NCBI GenBank assembly: GCA_946800325.1
Contig: OX326957.1
Location: 55,977,477-56,041,476, forward strand
Source of the DNA: Luzula sylvatica
Lineage: Eukaryota > Streptophyta > Magnoliopsida > Poales > Juncaceae
Direction: 5' to 3'
Length of the DNA stretch: 64,000 nt
The position numbers and the translations under genes are program-made. Shown here in pieces: positions 14,291 to 25,558 of this stretch. The notes under the pieces were generated by a model. That model did no database searches and was not told where the DNA came from. It saw only the letters and a list, made by a program, of their open reading frames with translations. How positions within the stretch are numbered: the first letter of the stretch is position 1; every line of letters begins with the position of its first letter.

Positions 14291-14982
14291 ATTAGTATGA
14301 TTGAATCAAATGTCCATCTTGTTGTGGGGAGGCCGTGGGCTTTTTAAAAAAATTGTGCTGCATGGACAATATCAAGACATGGTCCAATTTATCCTTTTTC
14401 ATATATTTTTTAGTTTTTTTTTTCTTCTGAAAAACACGTTATCATTATTATCGATAATTATTGATCATAATTATTGATCATTAGATTTTGTGATATGACT
14501 TCATCATAAACTTTAATGTTATATTTAATAGTTAAAACATGTATTTTGTATTATCATTTGTAATCATTTGTAAGTAAATTGATTTGGATCGTTAGAAGAA
14601 GTGATGTAGTTTGATCTCAATTATTAATTTTATATTATATTTTTTCAATATCTTATTTTATGTTGTCATTTATATCTCATTAGTTGACACCATATCTTAA
14701 GTATTTCTGAAAATCCAAAGTAATTCTATATTCGTGACGTAGTTTATTATTATTAGCCTGTATCACATTATATTAAATATTTTCAATTGTTTAATGTTTC
14801 ACATAAAATTGCATGATCAAATGTGAATGCAAAAAAAAATCATGAATTAGAAAAAAATCGAGCTTCAATGCACTTGACACCAAAAAAAATCATTAACTGT
14901 ATATATAAAAAATTCTCTTACATTAAAACAAAAATAATATAAAGTAATACATATTGTAATCTATATATTTAGTACAACTTTT

Positions 14983-15237
14983 CTAAGGTATTATATGCCC
15001 GAAGCCATTGTTTAAAATCATTCCTTGAATAGCTTCTTCCATCTCTAATCGTTCTTCATGTGAAATTCTCTCTCTATTTAGAAATTCTTGAATGTTTGTC
15101 CTGTCCATCGTTTCATCTTTTTCTTCCTTGGTCTCATTTGATTTGTTGTGCTTTCTATCCTTCTTTTTGCGAATCATCCATTTAATTGTTTTTGTCGGAA
15201 CTTGTATGGTTGTGAAAACCACCATTTCGACGACCAC
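14983..15237 (-). CDS. Unrecognised 84-codon ORF in repeat, copy A
   Basis: Charged, Lys/Glu-rich 84-residue ORF on the minus strand (centre KKKDRKHNK...KEEKDETMDRTN). Sequence is unchanged at 34369-34623 and 41483-41737. No domain is recognised. Neighbouring sequence is AT-rich and TE-like, so it may be a captured exon rather than a gene: a short run before it could be an acceptor, but no partner exon was found. Confidence 0.25.
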   Translation of the reverse strand: MVVEMVVFTTIQVPTKTIKWMIRKKKDRKHNKSNETKEEKDETMDRTNIQEFLNRERISHEERLEMEEAIQGMILNNGFGHIIP

Positions 15238-15605
15238 CAGTGGTACTGCAACTAGTGCTTAAATTTAAATTGTTGGTTCAAATTTCCTTATAGTTTGATT
15301 ATTTCAAAACACTGTCCGTACTAATGTATACATCCAGAAAAATGCAGGATAACATAGGTACGATACGAAGATGAAGGAGAACTTGTGAAGGAAGACTTCA
15401 TTGGATTACATCAAGAATCAGGACATGAAGTCTCAACATAAACAAGAAAAGAAGAACACGAGGAAGGCCAATTGGAATACATCAAGACTCAAGATGTTGA
15501 AGCCTTCCGTGAGTGGGATACGCCACAAATAAACCATAGGTACAAACCTAGTAGAACTCAAGTAAAATCATGTTCAAAATAACAAAGAGTTCAGTCAAGC
15601 AGGAA

Positions 15606-16056
15606 GTGCGTTCTGAACGAACTCAAAGTCCGTTCAGAACGGACTTGCTAAATATCAAAACTTTAAAGCTTGATTAGAACCAAACGTGTCACAGGGATGT
15701 GTGCGTTCGAACGAACAATCATGTCCGTTCGAACGTACAATTAGAATCCGTTCACCCACCTTCTGAGTGCGTTGAACGGACAATCCTTCCTGTGAACGGA
15801 AAATGTCACAGGGATGTATGCGTTCGAACGAACACACATGTGCGTTCGAACGGACAACCTGGAATCCGTTCACCCACTTTTCAGTGCGTTGAACGGACTC
15901 TTGTTCCTGTGAACGCAAAATGCTATGTATAATTGAGTCCGTTACGAACGGACATTGTCCGTTCGAACGGACCCAAGATGTACTTGCACGTTATTTTGAA
16001 ACGGCTAGTGCAAACTTCAAGTGCGTTCTGAACGGACTGTATGCGTTCGAACGCAC
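15606..16056. promoter_or_regulatory. Palindrome array in 5' LTR
   Basis: About a dozen sites of the form (G)(T/C)(C/G)CGTT-(0-3 nt)-AACG(G/A/C)AC, several perfect such as GTCCGTTCGAACGGAC at about 15959. The array ends about 30 bp upstream of the TATA box. Half-sites CCGTT/AACGG match the core bound by many plant MYB proteins (CNGTTR); binding is inference. Repeated in the 3' LTR at 21751-22201. Confidence 0.75.
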
Positions 16057-16087
16057 TACAAGTTTTCTGAAGGATTTCTATAGAGAG

Positions 16088-16095
16088 TATAAATA
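16088..16095 (+). promoter_or_regulatory. LTR TATA box
   Basis: TATAAATA just after the palindrome array; the transcript start is expected about 30 bp further on, in TCTCTCTCTCCCACTTCC. Confidence 0.6.
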
Positions 16096-16679
16096 GAATC
16101 CTTCATGGGTCTCTCTCTCCCACTTCCTCAATTTAAAACTTTCATACCTAAAAAGAGAGAAACCCTAAGCTGTGATTTTCTATATCCATTGATAGCTTGA
16201 GAAACCTCTTTAGATCGTTGATCTACTTTCGATATTCTCCACTAATCGTATCCCACTCACGTGACCGATCACGTTGTAGCTCGATTAGTGAAAAAGTGTA
16301 ATAGGCTAGTGCAACAAATTGTAAAGAGCCTAAGCTATAGATCGATAGAAGCGTGTAAATCGATCTAGGCAAATCCTTGTAATCGAGTTGAGTTGGAATT
16401 CAATCGAAAGCCAAAAAGAGGCACAAGGCATTCCCGGAGACGTAGGTACTCGCAAATAATTGAGTCGGTCAATTAAGCGAGTAAATGGTGAGTTAAAGCT
16501 ACAAAGCAACCACCTACCGAACTTCGTAAACAAACATCTTGTGTCAAAGTGTTTGTACGGTATCATCTTTATCATCTAAATTATTATTTATTCCGCACCG
16601 TAAATTAGGTTTAAATCTAAACTAAGTGTAAGTTAGATTGCCAAATTTACCCCCCTCTAGGTTAGAATTAACCAAAAAT

Positions 16680-16691
16680 TGGTATCAGAGC
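16680..16691 (+). promoter_or_regulatory. Primer binding site
   Basis: TGGTATCAGAGC, two bases after the 5' LTR, complementary to the 3' end of initiator methionine tRNA, as in most plant Copia elements. Confidence 0.9.
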
Positions 16692-16738
16692 AGCAATACA
16701 GACTGTCTCTTTGTGTAATTGACTACTTGTATTCGTTT

Positions 16739-18466
16739 ATGGCCACACACGGTTTTAGGAGGGAAATTACATACCCGAAAAAATTAGATGATAAAAATTG
16801 GAACCTTTGGAAGAAATGCATGACAAATGTATTTATTCTCCAAGATTTAAAATCGGTGGTGGAACGCGGGTACGAGGTCAAAATGGTAAAGACCTCCGAA
16901 ACTAATGATACACTAAAAATGTGTCCCACCACCGAGGCAAATGTGATGCTAGACATGTGTGCCCAAAAGTTAATTCTAAATCATATGGATGGGTCAATAT
17001 CCGTACTAGTGGACGGAAGTACCACATCTAATCAAATGTGGCGTGCTCTCCTTGATAGATTCGAAGGAAACGATCAAATGAAGAGAACCAAATTAATGGG
17101 ACTCAATCAACAAGTTGAAAGTTTCCGAATGATCGAAGGTGAATCCGTAGATGATATGCATACACGCATGAATCATATCAAAAACGGATTCACCGCTTGG
17201 GGAGAGTCCCTAACAAACTCTCGAGTTGTAGGTAAAATGATTCGAGCAATGCCATCGAGTTGGGAAACTCCTCGAATCATGTTGGAGGCTATGATGGCTA
17301 AGCAAGACCTCACGCCGGACGATTTGTTGAGTCACTTACGAAATGTCGAGGCGCGCCTAAATCAACGAAGTGACAACACGGCAACAACCTCACACTCTTC
17401 ACCGACTCCCAAAAGTGATGCTTCGCATGACTCAAGTCATGAGGTAAATCTAAATCTTGAATTTCAATCAATTACATCGGATCGAGATTCAAGCTCAACA
17501 AATGAATCGGAATATACGTTAGAGCTTGAATTACACGATGATCTAGTTCGGGAAGTGACCCGGCTCAGAAAAATTGAGAAGGAAAATGAGAGCATGATAC
17601 TCGCTCTCAAGGATAAGGTATCTTCACTCGAATTATCGGTAACTTCGCACAAAGCCCAATTAACCGAATTAAACGGATTTTCAAAATGCGAGTGTCAAGC
17701 CCTAAAAGTAGAGACCTCATCTCTAAAAGTCGAAGTTCAAAATTTAAAATTTATGAACGAGTCCTTGAAGAGTACATGTGTATCTCTTACACGTAGCACT
17801 CCTTCATTGGACAAAGTCTTGGAGGGACAAAAACCCGATGATAAGATGGGTCTAGGACTTAAAAAGACTACCCGTCATAAACCCCGTCCTACAAAATCCA
17901 ATGATCAAAAAGGTAAACGGGAGAACAACCAACAAAACAATCGGGGAAATGCATTCATATACCGTGACCAAAACTACGGTAAGAATGTAAAAAGAGAACA
18001 CCCTAAAAATAATCGGTTCTATCCTAGGGATAACCACTTTACCCAACCATTATCCCATAAACGCATCGATTTGGGACAACCCGAGCGTCTATGTCAACGG
18101 GGATCAAATGGGTATTTCTATGAGGTAAATCACCCCGCAAACCGTTCATATCTACAAAGGGCTCTTAAACCTCGCAATTATACGCACAAACCGTTTCAAC
18201 CGAAAAACAACTTTGTCAAATCGACCAACCCGATACCTCAAACGAAAACCCTACCAAACCAACTCTCAAATTACTTTGTCAAGAGTACCGAAACCATCAA
18301 CAAACCTACAATTGCCTTTTGCAATTATTGTTGTAAGATAGGACACATATCCACAAGTTGTGATTTTCGCTACCAAAAATCCACTCCAAAATTCGTATGG
18401 ATGCGTAAAGATAGACACACTATGGGTCCCTCCACCTCAAATGGGGTTGGACCACCAAGAACCTAA
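16739..18466 (+). CDS. Copia-type Gag polyprotein
   Basis: 575 aa from the first Met after the PBS (MATHGF). N-terminal part is of the plant Copia gag type (DUF4219/UBN2): LDDKNWNLWKKCM near the start, then a helical domain with MWRALLDRFEG and ESVDDMHTRMNHI. A coiled coil follows at roughly residues 280-360 (LRKIEKENESMILALKDKV and further heptads), then a basic Asn/Lys/Arg/Pro-rich segment. One zinc knuckle, CNYCCKIGHISTSC (CX2CX4HX4C), lies near the C-terminus. The ORF closes about 35 residues after the knuckle, before any protease motif. It is intact, with no stops or frameshifts, so it may be expressed from the LTR. Gag would form the particle packaging this RNA. Confidence 0.9.
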   Translation: MATHGFRREITYPKKLDDKNWNLWKKCMTNVFILQDLKSVVERGYEVKMVKTSETNDTLKMCPTTEANVMLDMCAQKLILNHMDGSISVLVDGSTTSNQMWRALLDRFEGNDQMKRTKLMGLNQQVESFRMIEGESVDDMHTRMNHIKNGFTAWGESLTNSRVVGKMIRAMPSSWETPRIMLEAMMAKQDLTPDDLLSHLRNVEARLNQRSDNTATTSHSSPTPKSDASHDSSHEVNLNLEFQSITSDRDSSSTNESEYTLELELHDDLVREVTRLRKIEKENESMILALKDKVSSLELSVTSHKAQLTELNGFSKCECQALKVETSSLKVEVQNLKFMNESLKSTCVSLTRSTPSLDKVLEGQKPDDKMGLGLKKTTRHKPRPTKSNDQKGKRENNQQNNRGNAFIYRDQNYGKNVKREHPKNNRFYPRDNHFTQPLSHKRIDLGQPERLCQRGSNGYFYEVNHPANRSYLQRALKPRNYTHKPFQPKNNFVKSTNPIPQTKTLPNQLSNYFVKSTETINKPTIAFCNYCCKIGHISTSCDFRYQKSTPKFVWMRKDRHTMGPSTSNGVGPPRT

Positions 18467-19040
18467 ATCATGTGTGAAAAACTCGCTTCCTCTCCTAGCT
18501 ACCATGAGTAAACCATTGAGGGGGAGTGCTAGTAAAAGAATTCATGTTAGATTCATTTTCAAATATGAATTCCATATAAGTTTTTTTTCTTTCATACTTA
18601 CAAAAGACCGAGAAAGGTGTGTTACATTCATATAGGCACACAAAAACAAAGAGAAAAGCCGAAGAGCTCATCATATATAAACGCTTAAAATCGCTACCAT
18701 AGAGCTAAAAGGAACTCTAGGAATCAATCAAGAACTCTCTTTGTAAGCTTGGTTCTCGGGTCCATGACCGGAGCAAAGGTATAATCACTTTATAAATGAG
18801 TCAATAATTGTAGTTAGTTATTATTGCACAATCTCATCATAATCTCATAATTATAAATAAACATCGATTATCATTAAACTTTGCATACTCATATCATACT
18901 ATTTTTCAAACTAACTTTCTCCGAAAAATATGATTTCATAACCATAAAACCTATTTTAAATAGATTATAAATCTTTGGAATTTTTGAAAACACAAATCTC
19001 CTTGAAAAATCAAATCTTCAAAAGTCATCACAGTAGCATG
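18467..19040. other. Gag-env junction with GGGGGAG motif; pol missing
   Basis: Short non-coding stretch. TTGAGGGGGAGTGC at about 18516 lies where the polypurine-like motif that follows pol in Sireviruses would be, so pol appears to have been lost between here and the gag knuckle. No integrase or RT motifs in any frame. A TATATAAA occurs at about 18675. Confidence 0.6.
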
Positions 19041-19411
19041 TCCGTTAGAACGGACTGATACTGCGTTACAACGGAACTGAAGAGAATAAACCAAAAACCT
19101 GCTAAATGAATAGTTCCGTTACAACGGATTAACCAATCCGTTATAACGGACATGCACACTCCGTTCTAATGAAAACATCTGCGTTATAACGGAATACCCA
19201 ATCTGAAAACCTCTCAAAATCTCATAGGTCCGTTACAACGGATAAACCCTTGCGTTATAACGCAGTACTGTGATACCAGGTAAAACTCGCCCAAATCAGA
19301 ACTCCGTTGTAACGGACTACATAGCGTTATAACGGACTATGAAAAATACCAGTCTTCTGAAACCCTAGCAGAAGTCCGTTGTAACGGAACTCAACTTCCG
19401 TTATAACGGAG
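19041..19411. promoter_or_regulatory. Internal palindrome array upstream of env-like ORF
   Basis: About twelve sites such as TCCGTTATAACGGA, TCCGTTACAACGGA and TCCGTTGTAACGGA in some 370 bp. They have the same half-sites as in the LTR but a TA-rich centre. A weak TATA-like ATTAAAAC (about 19424) and CT-rich TGTTCTCTTCTCTCTCC follow, as in the LTR, then the ATG of the env-like ORF at 19637. Confidence 0.7.
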
Positions 19412-19636
19412 TACGGGAAAAATGCATTAAAACCCACGACTGTTCTCTTCTCTCTCCAACAGTTTTACTTCTCCTCAAAACGAAAAATCGTTTCCACCTC
19501 TCCAAACCGACGAAAAACGTCTAGAATACCGAAAATCTCTTCAAATTCGACAACCATTCTATCTAAACTTCAAAATCTACCTCTCACCTTCACCCCAAAT
19601 CTTTTCAAACCTTAGATTTTCACTAAAATCTTTTTC

Positions 19637-20512
19637 ATGGCATCGAGAAGAGCAAACAAGCGCCCAATGCCCACCGGTTCCCGTCGCTTCGAGTTTCAAA
19701 ACACGGAAAATCCGTTTCTCTACGAATCCATCACCAAAGCGCGTAGGTATCTAACCGATTTCGCTAATCGTGCGGTGAGCGCATGCTTTTTCGTCGAATT
19801 CCCGCCCGAAGCAATCTCACTCCGTGAGTCCGTGCAACCTCGAATCACCAATTGTCATCTCCAAGGATTGTGCCATCTCCAATATCCGTACTACCACGAA
19901 GTAGTTCGCCTATTCTATGCCCACGTAACCCACGATGATGATAACAAATTAATACGGAGCTATATCTTCGGTAAGGAAATTATTATTTCCGAAGAAAACT
20001 TGCGTGAGTGGCTCGGGTTGTCCGATGGGGGTGAGCGATTTTACATTAGTCGCGGTGAATCGTACAACGGAAATGACTCGAATAATCTCAAGAAGATTAC
20101 CACGAACGATCACGAATACGAGTACTCCACCAAGTATGAACCGAATCTCCGCTTCACTTGGCAAATCGGTAATAACATCCTTGCTCCCGTCGTAAAACTC
20201 AAAACCAATCTCGACGGCCGAAACAAGGTTTTGGTATACAACCTTTGGTACCAAGACTCGCCGACCATTCACATCCCGAACCTCATCATAAAGCACATGG
20301 AGTATGCCGTACGAGTCGCCACCTCCTCACTTCCTTATGATCGCGACGAGGTTCTCAATGATAACCAACTCACCCGATCTCATGCATACAACCTCCGCGA
20401 AGAAATGTATCGCCATATTGATCGTCGTTTCGATACTATGACACGTCGGTTCAACAACGACAACGACGACAACGCCGACGATGATGATGATACCACACCC
20501 GGCGATGATTAG
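19637..20512 (+). CDS. Env-like / putative plant transposon protein ORF
   Basis: 291 aa, intact. It starts with a basic segment (MASRRANKRPMPTGSRRFEF) and has the pattern of the third ORF of Sirevirus-type elements, annotated as putative plant transposon protein: HEVVRLFYAHVTHDDDN, SYIFGKEIIISEENLREWLG and LVYNLWYQDSPTIHIPNLIIKHM. It ends in an acidic Asp/Asn-rich tail of about 20 residues. No clear transmembrane segment or signal peptide, so an envelope role is not supported by the sequence; the name is positional. The strong codon bias to C/G-ending codons differs from gag. Function unknown; confident that it belongs to the element. Confidence 0.65.
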   Translation: MASRRANKRPMPTGSRRFEFQNTENPFLYESITKARRYLTDFANRAVSACFFVEFPPEAISLRESVQPRITNCHLQGLCHLQYPYYHEVVRLFYAHVTHDDDNKLIRSYIFGKEIIISEENLREWLGLSDGGERFYISRGESYNGNDSNNLKKITTNDHEYEYSTKYEPNLRFTWQIGNNILAPVVKLKTNLDGRNKVLVYNLWYQDSPTIHIPNLIIKHMEYAVRVATSSLPYDRDEVLNDNQLTRSHAYNLREEMYRHIDRRFDTMTRRFNNDNDDNADDDDDTTPGDD

Positions 20513-20812
20513 AAAGGAGAGAGTGTTTTTTAGCTCATTAGAGTCAAAACCTTTTATTTTCAAAATATTAGTATCTTATGCATATGTTCATGTTTATGTT
20601 AATGTATCTTGCTTTATGTATGTGCATCGCATTTTTCTATCTTATATGGATGTTAATCTAAAATTTTTTATGAAAAAGAAATATTTTCGTATATATTGTG
20701 TGAGTATGAATCTTAGTTTTACATTCTCAATGGATTTTCACACATCTTTATTCCAATAAATCAAAATATATGAATTGTCCAAACTACACACAAGCCTATA
20801 AATTGCGAAATG

Positions 20813-21415
20813 CAAGGATTTAGGGGGAGCTTGTGTGTAGGGGGAGCTCTCCATTATGGCTATCATGACATGTTCCCTTTTGATCCGTTTCAAAATGGGG
20901 GAGAAAAGATAATCATAATGGAAAGATCCTCGGAAATCGATGTATCTCTCCAAATCGACATTGTTTTGAAATGAATCAAAAGGGGGAGTTTGTTGGTTCA
21001 AATTTCCTATTGTTTGATTATCTCAAATACAATGTCGATACTACTAACAAAATCTAGCAAGATAAATGTGTAGGAGACAGGTACAAAATGAAATGATCAA
21101 TCAAGAATAACAAGAATCAAAGACGTCAAAGAATCACGGAGAAAATCAAGACGCACATGAATGAAGATGATGAAGAGCATCGAAGGAACAAGAAGCAAAA
21201 CAAAAGAATTTGATCATATTTACGAGCTCATACATTCATCAATTCATTCTTTGAGGGGGAGCTCGCATTTAGGGGGAGCCTTCCGTTGATGAAGTCTCCT
21301 TGGTCCTTTTGATCTCTTTCAAAATGGGGGAGAAACGATCGTACGGAAAGTTCTCAACTAAATGGTGAAACTCTCCAAACCGACAGTGTTTTGAAATTAA
21401 TCAAAAGGGGGAGTT
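20813..21415 (+). repeat. Duplicated polypurine zone with an internal LTR-start copy
   Basis: Two diverged tandem units, period 425 bp. Each has GGGGGAGC-type motifs, TTTCAAAATGGGGGAGAAA, then TTTTGAAAT(G/T)AATCAAAAG and GGGGAGTTTGTTGGTTCAAA. The second unit abuts the true 3' LTR. The first (20813-20990) is followed at 20991 by a diverged copy of the first roughly 60 bp of the LTR. Confidence 0.75.
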
Positions 21416-22822
21416 TGTTGGTTCAAATTTCCTTATAGTTTGATTATTTCAAAACACTGTCCGTACTAATGTATACATCCAGAAAAATGCAGGATAACAT
21501 AGGTACGATACGAAGATGAAGGAGAACTTGTGAAGGAAGACTTCATTGGATTACATCAAGAATCAGGACATGAAGTCTTAACATAAACAAGAAAAGAAGA
21601 ACACGAGGAAGGCCAATTGGAATACATCAAGACTCAAGATGTTGAAGCCTTCCGTGAGTGGGATACGCCACAAATAAACCATAGGTACAAACCTAGTAGA
21701 ACTCAAGTAAAATCATGTTCAAAATAACAAAGAGTTCAGTCAAGCAGGAAGTGCGTTCTGAACGAACTCAAAGTCCGTTCAGAACGGACTTGCTAAATAT
21801 CAAAACTTTAAATCTTGATTAGAACCAAACGTGTCACAGGGATGTGTGCGTTCGAACGAACAATCATGTCCGTTCGAACGTACAATTAGAATCCGTTCAC
21901 CCACCTTCTGAGTGCGTTGAACGGACAATCCTTCCTGTGAACGGAAAATGTCACAGGGATGTATGCGTTCGAACGAACACACATGTGCGTTCGAACGGAC
22001 AACCTGGAATCCGTTCACCCACTTTTCAGTGCGTTGAACGGACTTTTGTTCCTGTGAACGCAAAATGCTATGTATAATTGAGTCCGTTACGAACGGACAT
22101 TGTCCGTTCGAACGGACCCAAGATGTACTTGCACGTTATTTTGAAACGGCTAGTGCAAACTTCAAGTGCGTTCTGAACGGACTGTATGCGTTCGAACGCA
22201 CTACAAGTTTTCTGAAGGATTTCTATAGAGAGTATAAATAGAATCCTTCATGGGTCTCTCTCTCCCACTTCCTCAATTTAAAACTTTCATACCTAAAAAG
22301 AGAGAAACCCTAAGCTGTGATTTTCTATATCCATTGATAGCTTGAGAAACCTCTTTAGATCGTTGATCTACTTTCGATATTCTCCACTAATCGTATCCCA
22401 CTCACGTGACCGATCACGTTGTAGCTCGATTAGTGAAAAAGTGTAATAGGCTAGTGCAACAAATTGTAAAGAGCCTAAGCTATAGATCGATAGAAGCGTG
22501 TAAATCGATCTAGGCAAATCCTTGTAATCGAGTTGAGTTGGAATTCAATCGAAAGCCAAAAAGAGGCACAAGGCATTCCCGGAGACGTAGGTACTCGCAA
22601 ATAATTGAGTCGGTCAATTAAGCGAGTAAAGGGTGAGTTAAAGCTACAAAGCAACCACCTACCGAACTTCGTAAACAAACATCTTGTGTCAAAGTGTTTG
22701 TACGGTATCATCTTTATCATCTAAATTATTATTTATTCCGCACCGTAAATTAGGTTTAAATCTAAACTAAGTGTAAGTTAGATTGCCAAATTTACCCCCC
22801 TCTAGGTTAGAATTAACCAAAA
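21416..22822 (+). repeat. 3' LTR
   Basis: Starts directly after AAAAGGGGGAGTT and ends before the TAAAT target duplication. TATAAATA at 22233-22240. Confidence 0.93.
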
Positions 22823-22850
22823 TAAATTACCTTTCAAATTTAAAAAATAA

Positions 22851-23875
22851 CTCGCTTTATCCCCGAACAATTGCGCGGGATGTTTTTTATATAATTATTT
22901 AAATAGAATCAAAGCGCATGCGTTTGAACTAAATTAATCTAATCATGACATATTTGCAAATATCATGATGTCAATAGATACATAATGTTCATAAAATTAG
23001 TCTATCACGGATATTATTTTCTAATATAATTTGTATAAATATCATTTGTTTATGTGCTTCTAAAATTGATTAATATAATCAGGACATATTCGCAAATTTT
23101 AATACGTATGTAAAATAGGAAACAAAGACCAAATGTAAAAATTGACCAAAATGTGAAATAAGAAAAAAGGATCAAAATGTAAAAAAAGATCGAAAAGTAA
23201 ATAAAAAGGACCAAAATGTAAATAAAAAGAATCAAAATATAAATTAAAACTAAAAAGGACCAAAATGTAAATAAAAGAACCAAAATGTAAATTGATATGT
23301 AAAAAAGGACCAAAAAGTAAATAAAAAGTACCAAAATGTTAATAAAAAAGACCAAAATGTAAATTAAAAATAAAAAGGACCAAAATGTAAATAAAAAGGA
23401 CCAAAATATAAATTCAAAAATGTAAAAAAGGACCAAAATATAATTTTTTAAATTAAAAAGGACCAAAATATAAATTAAAAAATATTTTTTTACACAAAGG
23501 TCCCTGGTGACGTGGAGCTCTAGAAATGCAAGAATTCTTGCAACTATATACATAAGATAGAATTTGTCTTTCAGACGTTATAACAAAAACGTTAAAGTAT
23601 TATATGCGTATTTAGTGTCAATGAAGGAATTTTTCATTTTAAAAGATATGAAATTTGAAAAGTTTGTTCATATTTTAAATTTATTCATACTAAAAAAGAA
23701 AAATAAATATTTGAGACTTAAATATTTAGTATTGGATGTGTATTTATTTGTTCGAGAGTTCAATTTAAAAGTTCTTTTAGAGAAAGATGCTTGAAAAATA
23801 ATTAGTTAGATGCTTGAAAATTGATTATTTTGCTCGTGAAGATATATCCGTTGATTTTTTTTATTTTAACTTTGA
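22851..23875 (-). mobile_element. Helitron-like non-autonomous element, copy A
   Basis: Minus-strand element. The 3' end on plus reads CTCG (mutated CTAG) then CTTTATCCCCGAACAATTG with a damaged hairpin. The right end is TTTTAACTTTGA followed by T. Contains the GGACCAAAATGTAAATAAAA minisatellite. No Rep/Hel coding. Better-preserved ends are seen at 34680. Confidence 0.45.
23137..23480. repeat. GGACCAAAATGTAAATAAAAA minisatellite, copy A
   Basis: Degenerate tandem units of about 19-22 bp (GGACCAAAATGTAAATAAAA and variants). The Leu/Phe/Ile-rich minus-strand reading frames here are repeat artefacts. Confidence 0.85.
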
Positions 23876-24184
23876 TATCGAATAATATTAAAAATCGTTG
23901 TATACATTCTTGTCATGTTGAAGTTATACATTGTTCTGTTTTATATATGACAATCAAATCTCATAATTATCATTAAGTTTCAATAGAATATTTTTTTTTT
24001 GAATCCTTAAACAATATTCGAGTCACATAAAATGAAGTCAAATCAGGCCTACACAATGGCTGTGTTTTGCAAATAACAATAACCAATTCAACAATTTAAC
24101 ATTCACACAAACTATCCACAAATATATAAATTACTTCAACAATCAATCAATGAGTAGGAGCCAGCTGAGTATTATTATCATTAC

Positions 24185-24188
<4 letters not shown>

Positions 24189-24240
<52 letters not shown>
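24189..24240. repeat. (TTA)n microsatellite, copy B
   Basis: Shorter equivalent of the 4741-4801 tract, in the same flanking sequence (CAGCTGAGTATTATTATC on the left). Confidence 0.95.
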
Positions 24241-24536
24241 GTAATAATTAATAAATTAAAAGGGTTATTTACATATCATCTTTATCATTTGAAAAATTAA
24301 AATATCATATTTACCCATTCACAAATCCAAAATATCATTTTTACTCTTGAAAACTTTAGAAAATAAAATAAAAACAAAAATGCCAATTTTCAAATTTATC
24401 CTTCTGAAAACCCCAAATATCATATTTATTCTTCCGAAAATCCAGAATATAACTTTTACCCTTGAAAAACATAGAAAATATAAAAAATACAAAATAATAA
24501 TAACAATAGTAAAAAAAATAAGAAGAAGGATTTACA

Positions 24537-25511
<975 letters not shown>

Positions 25512-25558
25512 CAGTACACTTTTTCTGCTCCTTCATTCTTTCGAGCATATAACTCAAA

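Larger units (their letters stand above)
15271..16677 (+). repeat. 5' LTR
   Basis: 1407 bp, same length as the 3' LTR. It has TG at the left end and AA rather than CA at the right end. It contains a palindrome array (15606-16056), TATAAATA at 16088-16095 and CT-rich sequence after it. Differences from the 3' LTR were noted at 15434, 15668, 15900 and 16486. ORFs on both strands here are by-products of the palindromes. Confidence 0.93.
15271..22822 (+). mobile_element. Non-autonomous Sirevirus-like Copia LTR element (gag + env-like, no pol)
   Basis: 7552 bp with two 1407-bp LTRs (15271-16677 and 21416-22822), flanked by a 5-bp target duplication TAAAT (15266-15270, 22823-22827). Copy B and its partial repeat carry the empty site (AAATTTAAATTACC). 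LTR ends are TGTTGGTT...AACCAAAA. Order: 5' LTR, PBS for initiator Met tRNA, gag, GGGGGAG motif, palindrome array, env-like ORF, GGGGGAG-rich polypurine zone, 3' LTR. Long LTRs, palindromes in the LTR, repeated GGGGGAG tracts and an env-like ORF after gag/pol fit the Sirevirus (Maximus/SIRE) lineage of Copia. No protease, integrase, RT or RNase H region is present between gag and the env-like ORF, so it must rely on a helper. I saw four LTR-LTR differences, so the insertion is young. Confidence 0.9.

Noticed and set aside
15655..15932. Cys/Arg/Ser ORFs on both strands in the LTR (also 21800-22077)
   Set aside because: Both strands are open because the sequence is palindromic. They lie upstream of the LTR TATA box.
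19041..19411. CRISPR-like regularly spaced palindromes
   Set aside because: Spacing is irregular, no conserved full-length repeat, and the setting is a plant LTR element.
23050..23553. Long minus-strand Leu/Phe/Ile-rich ORFs resembling a membrane protein (also 34879-35212, 41993-42298)
   Set aside because: They read the GGACCAAAATGTAAATAAAA minisatellite and differ with repeat number.
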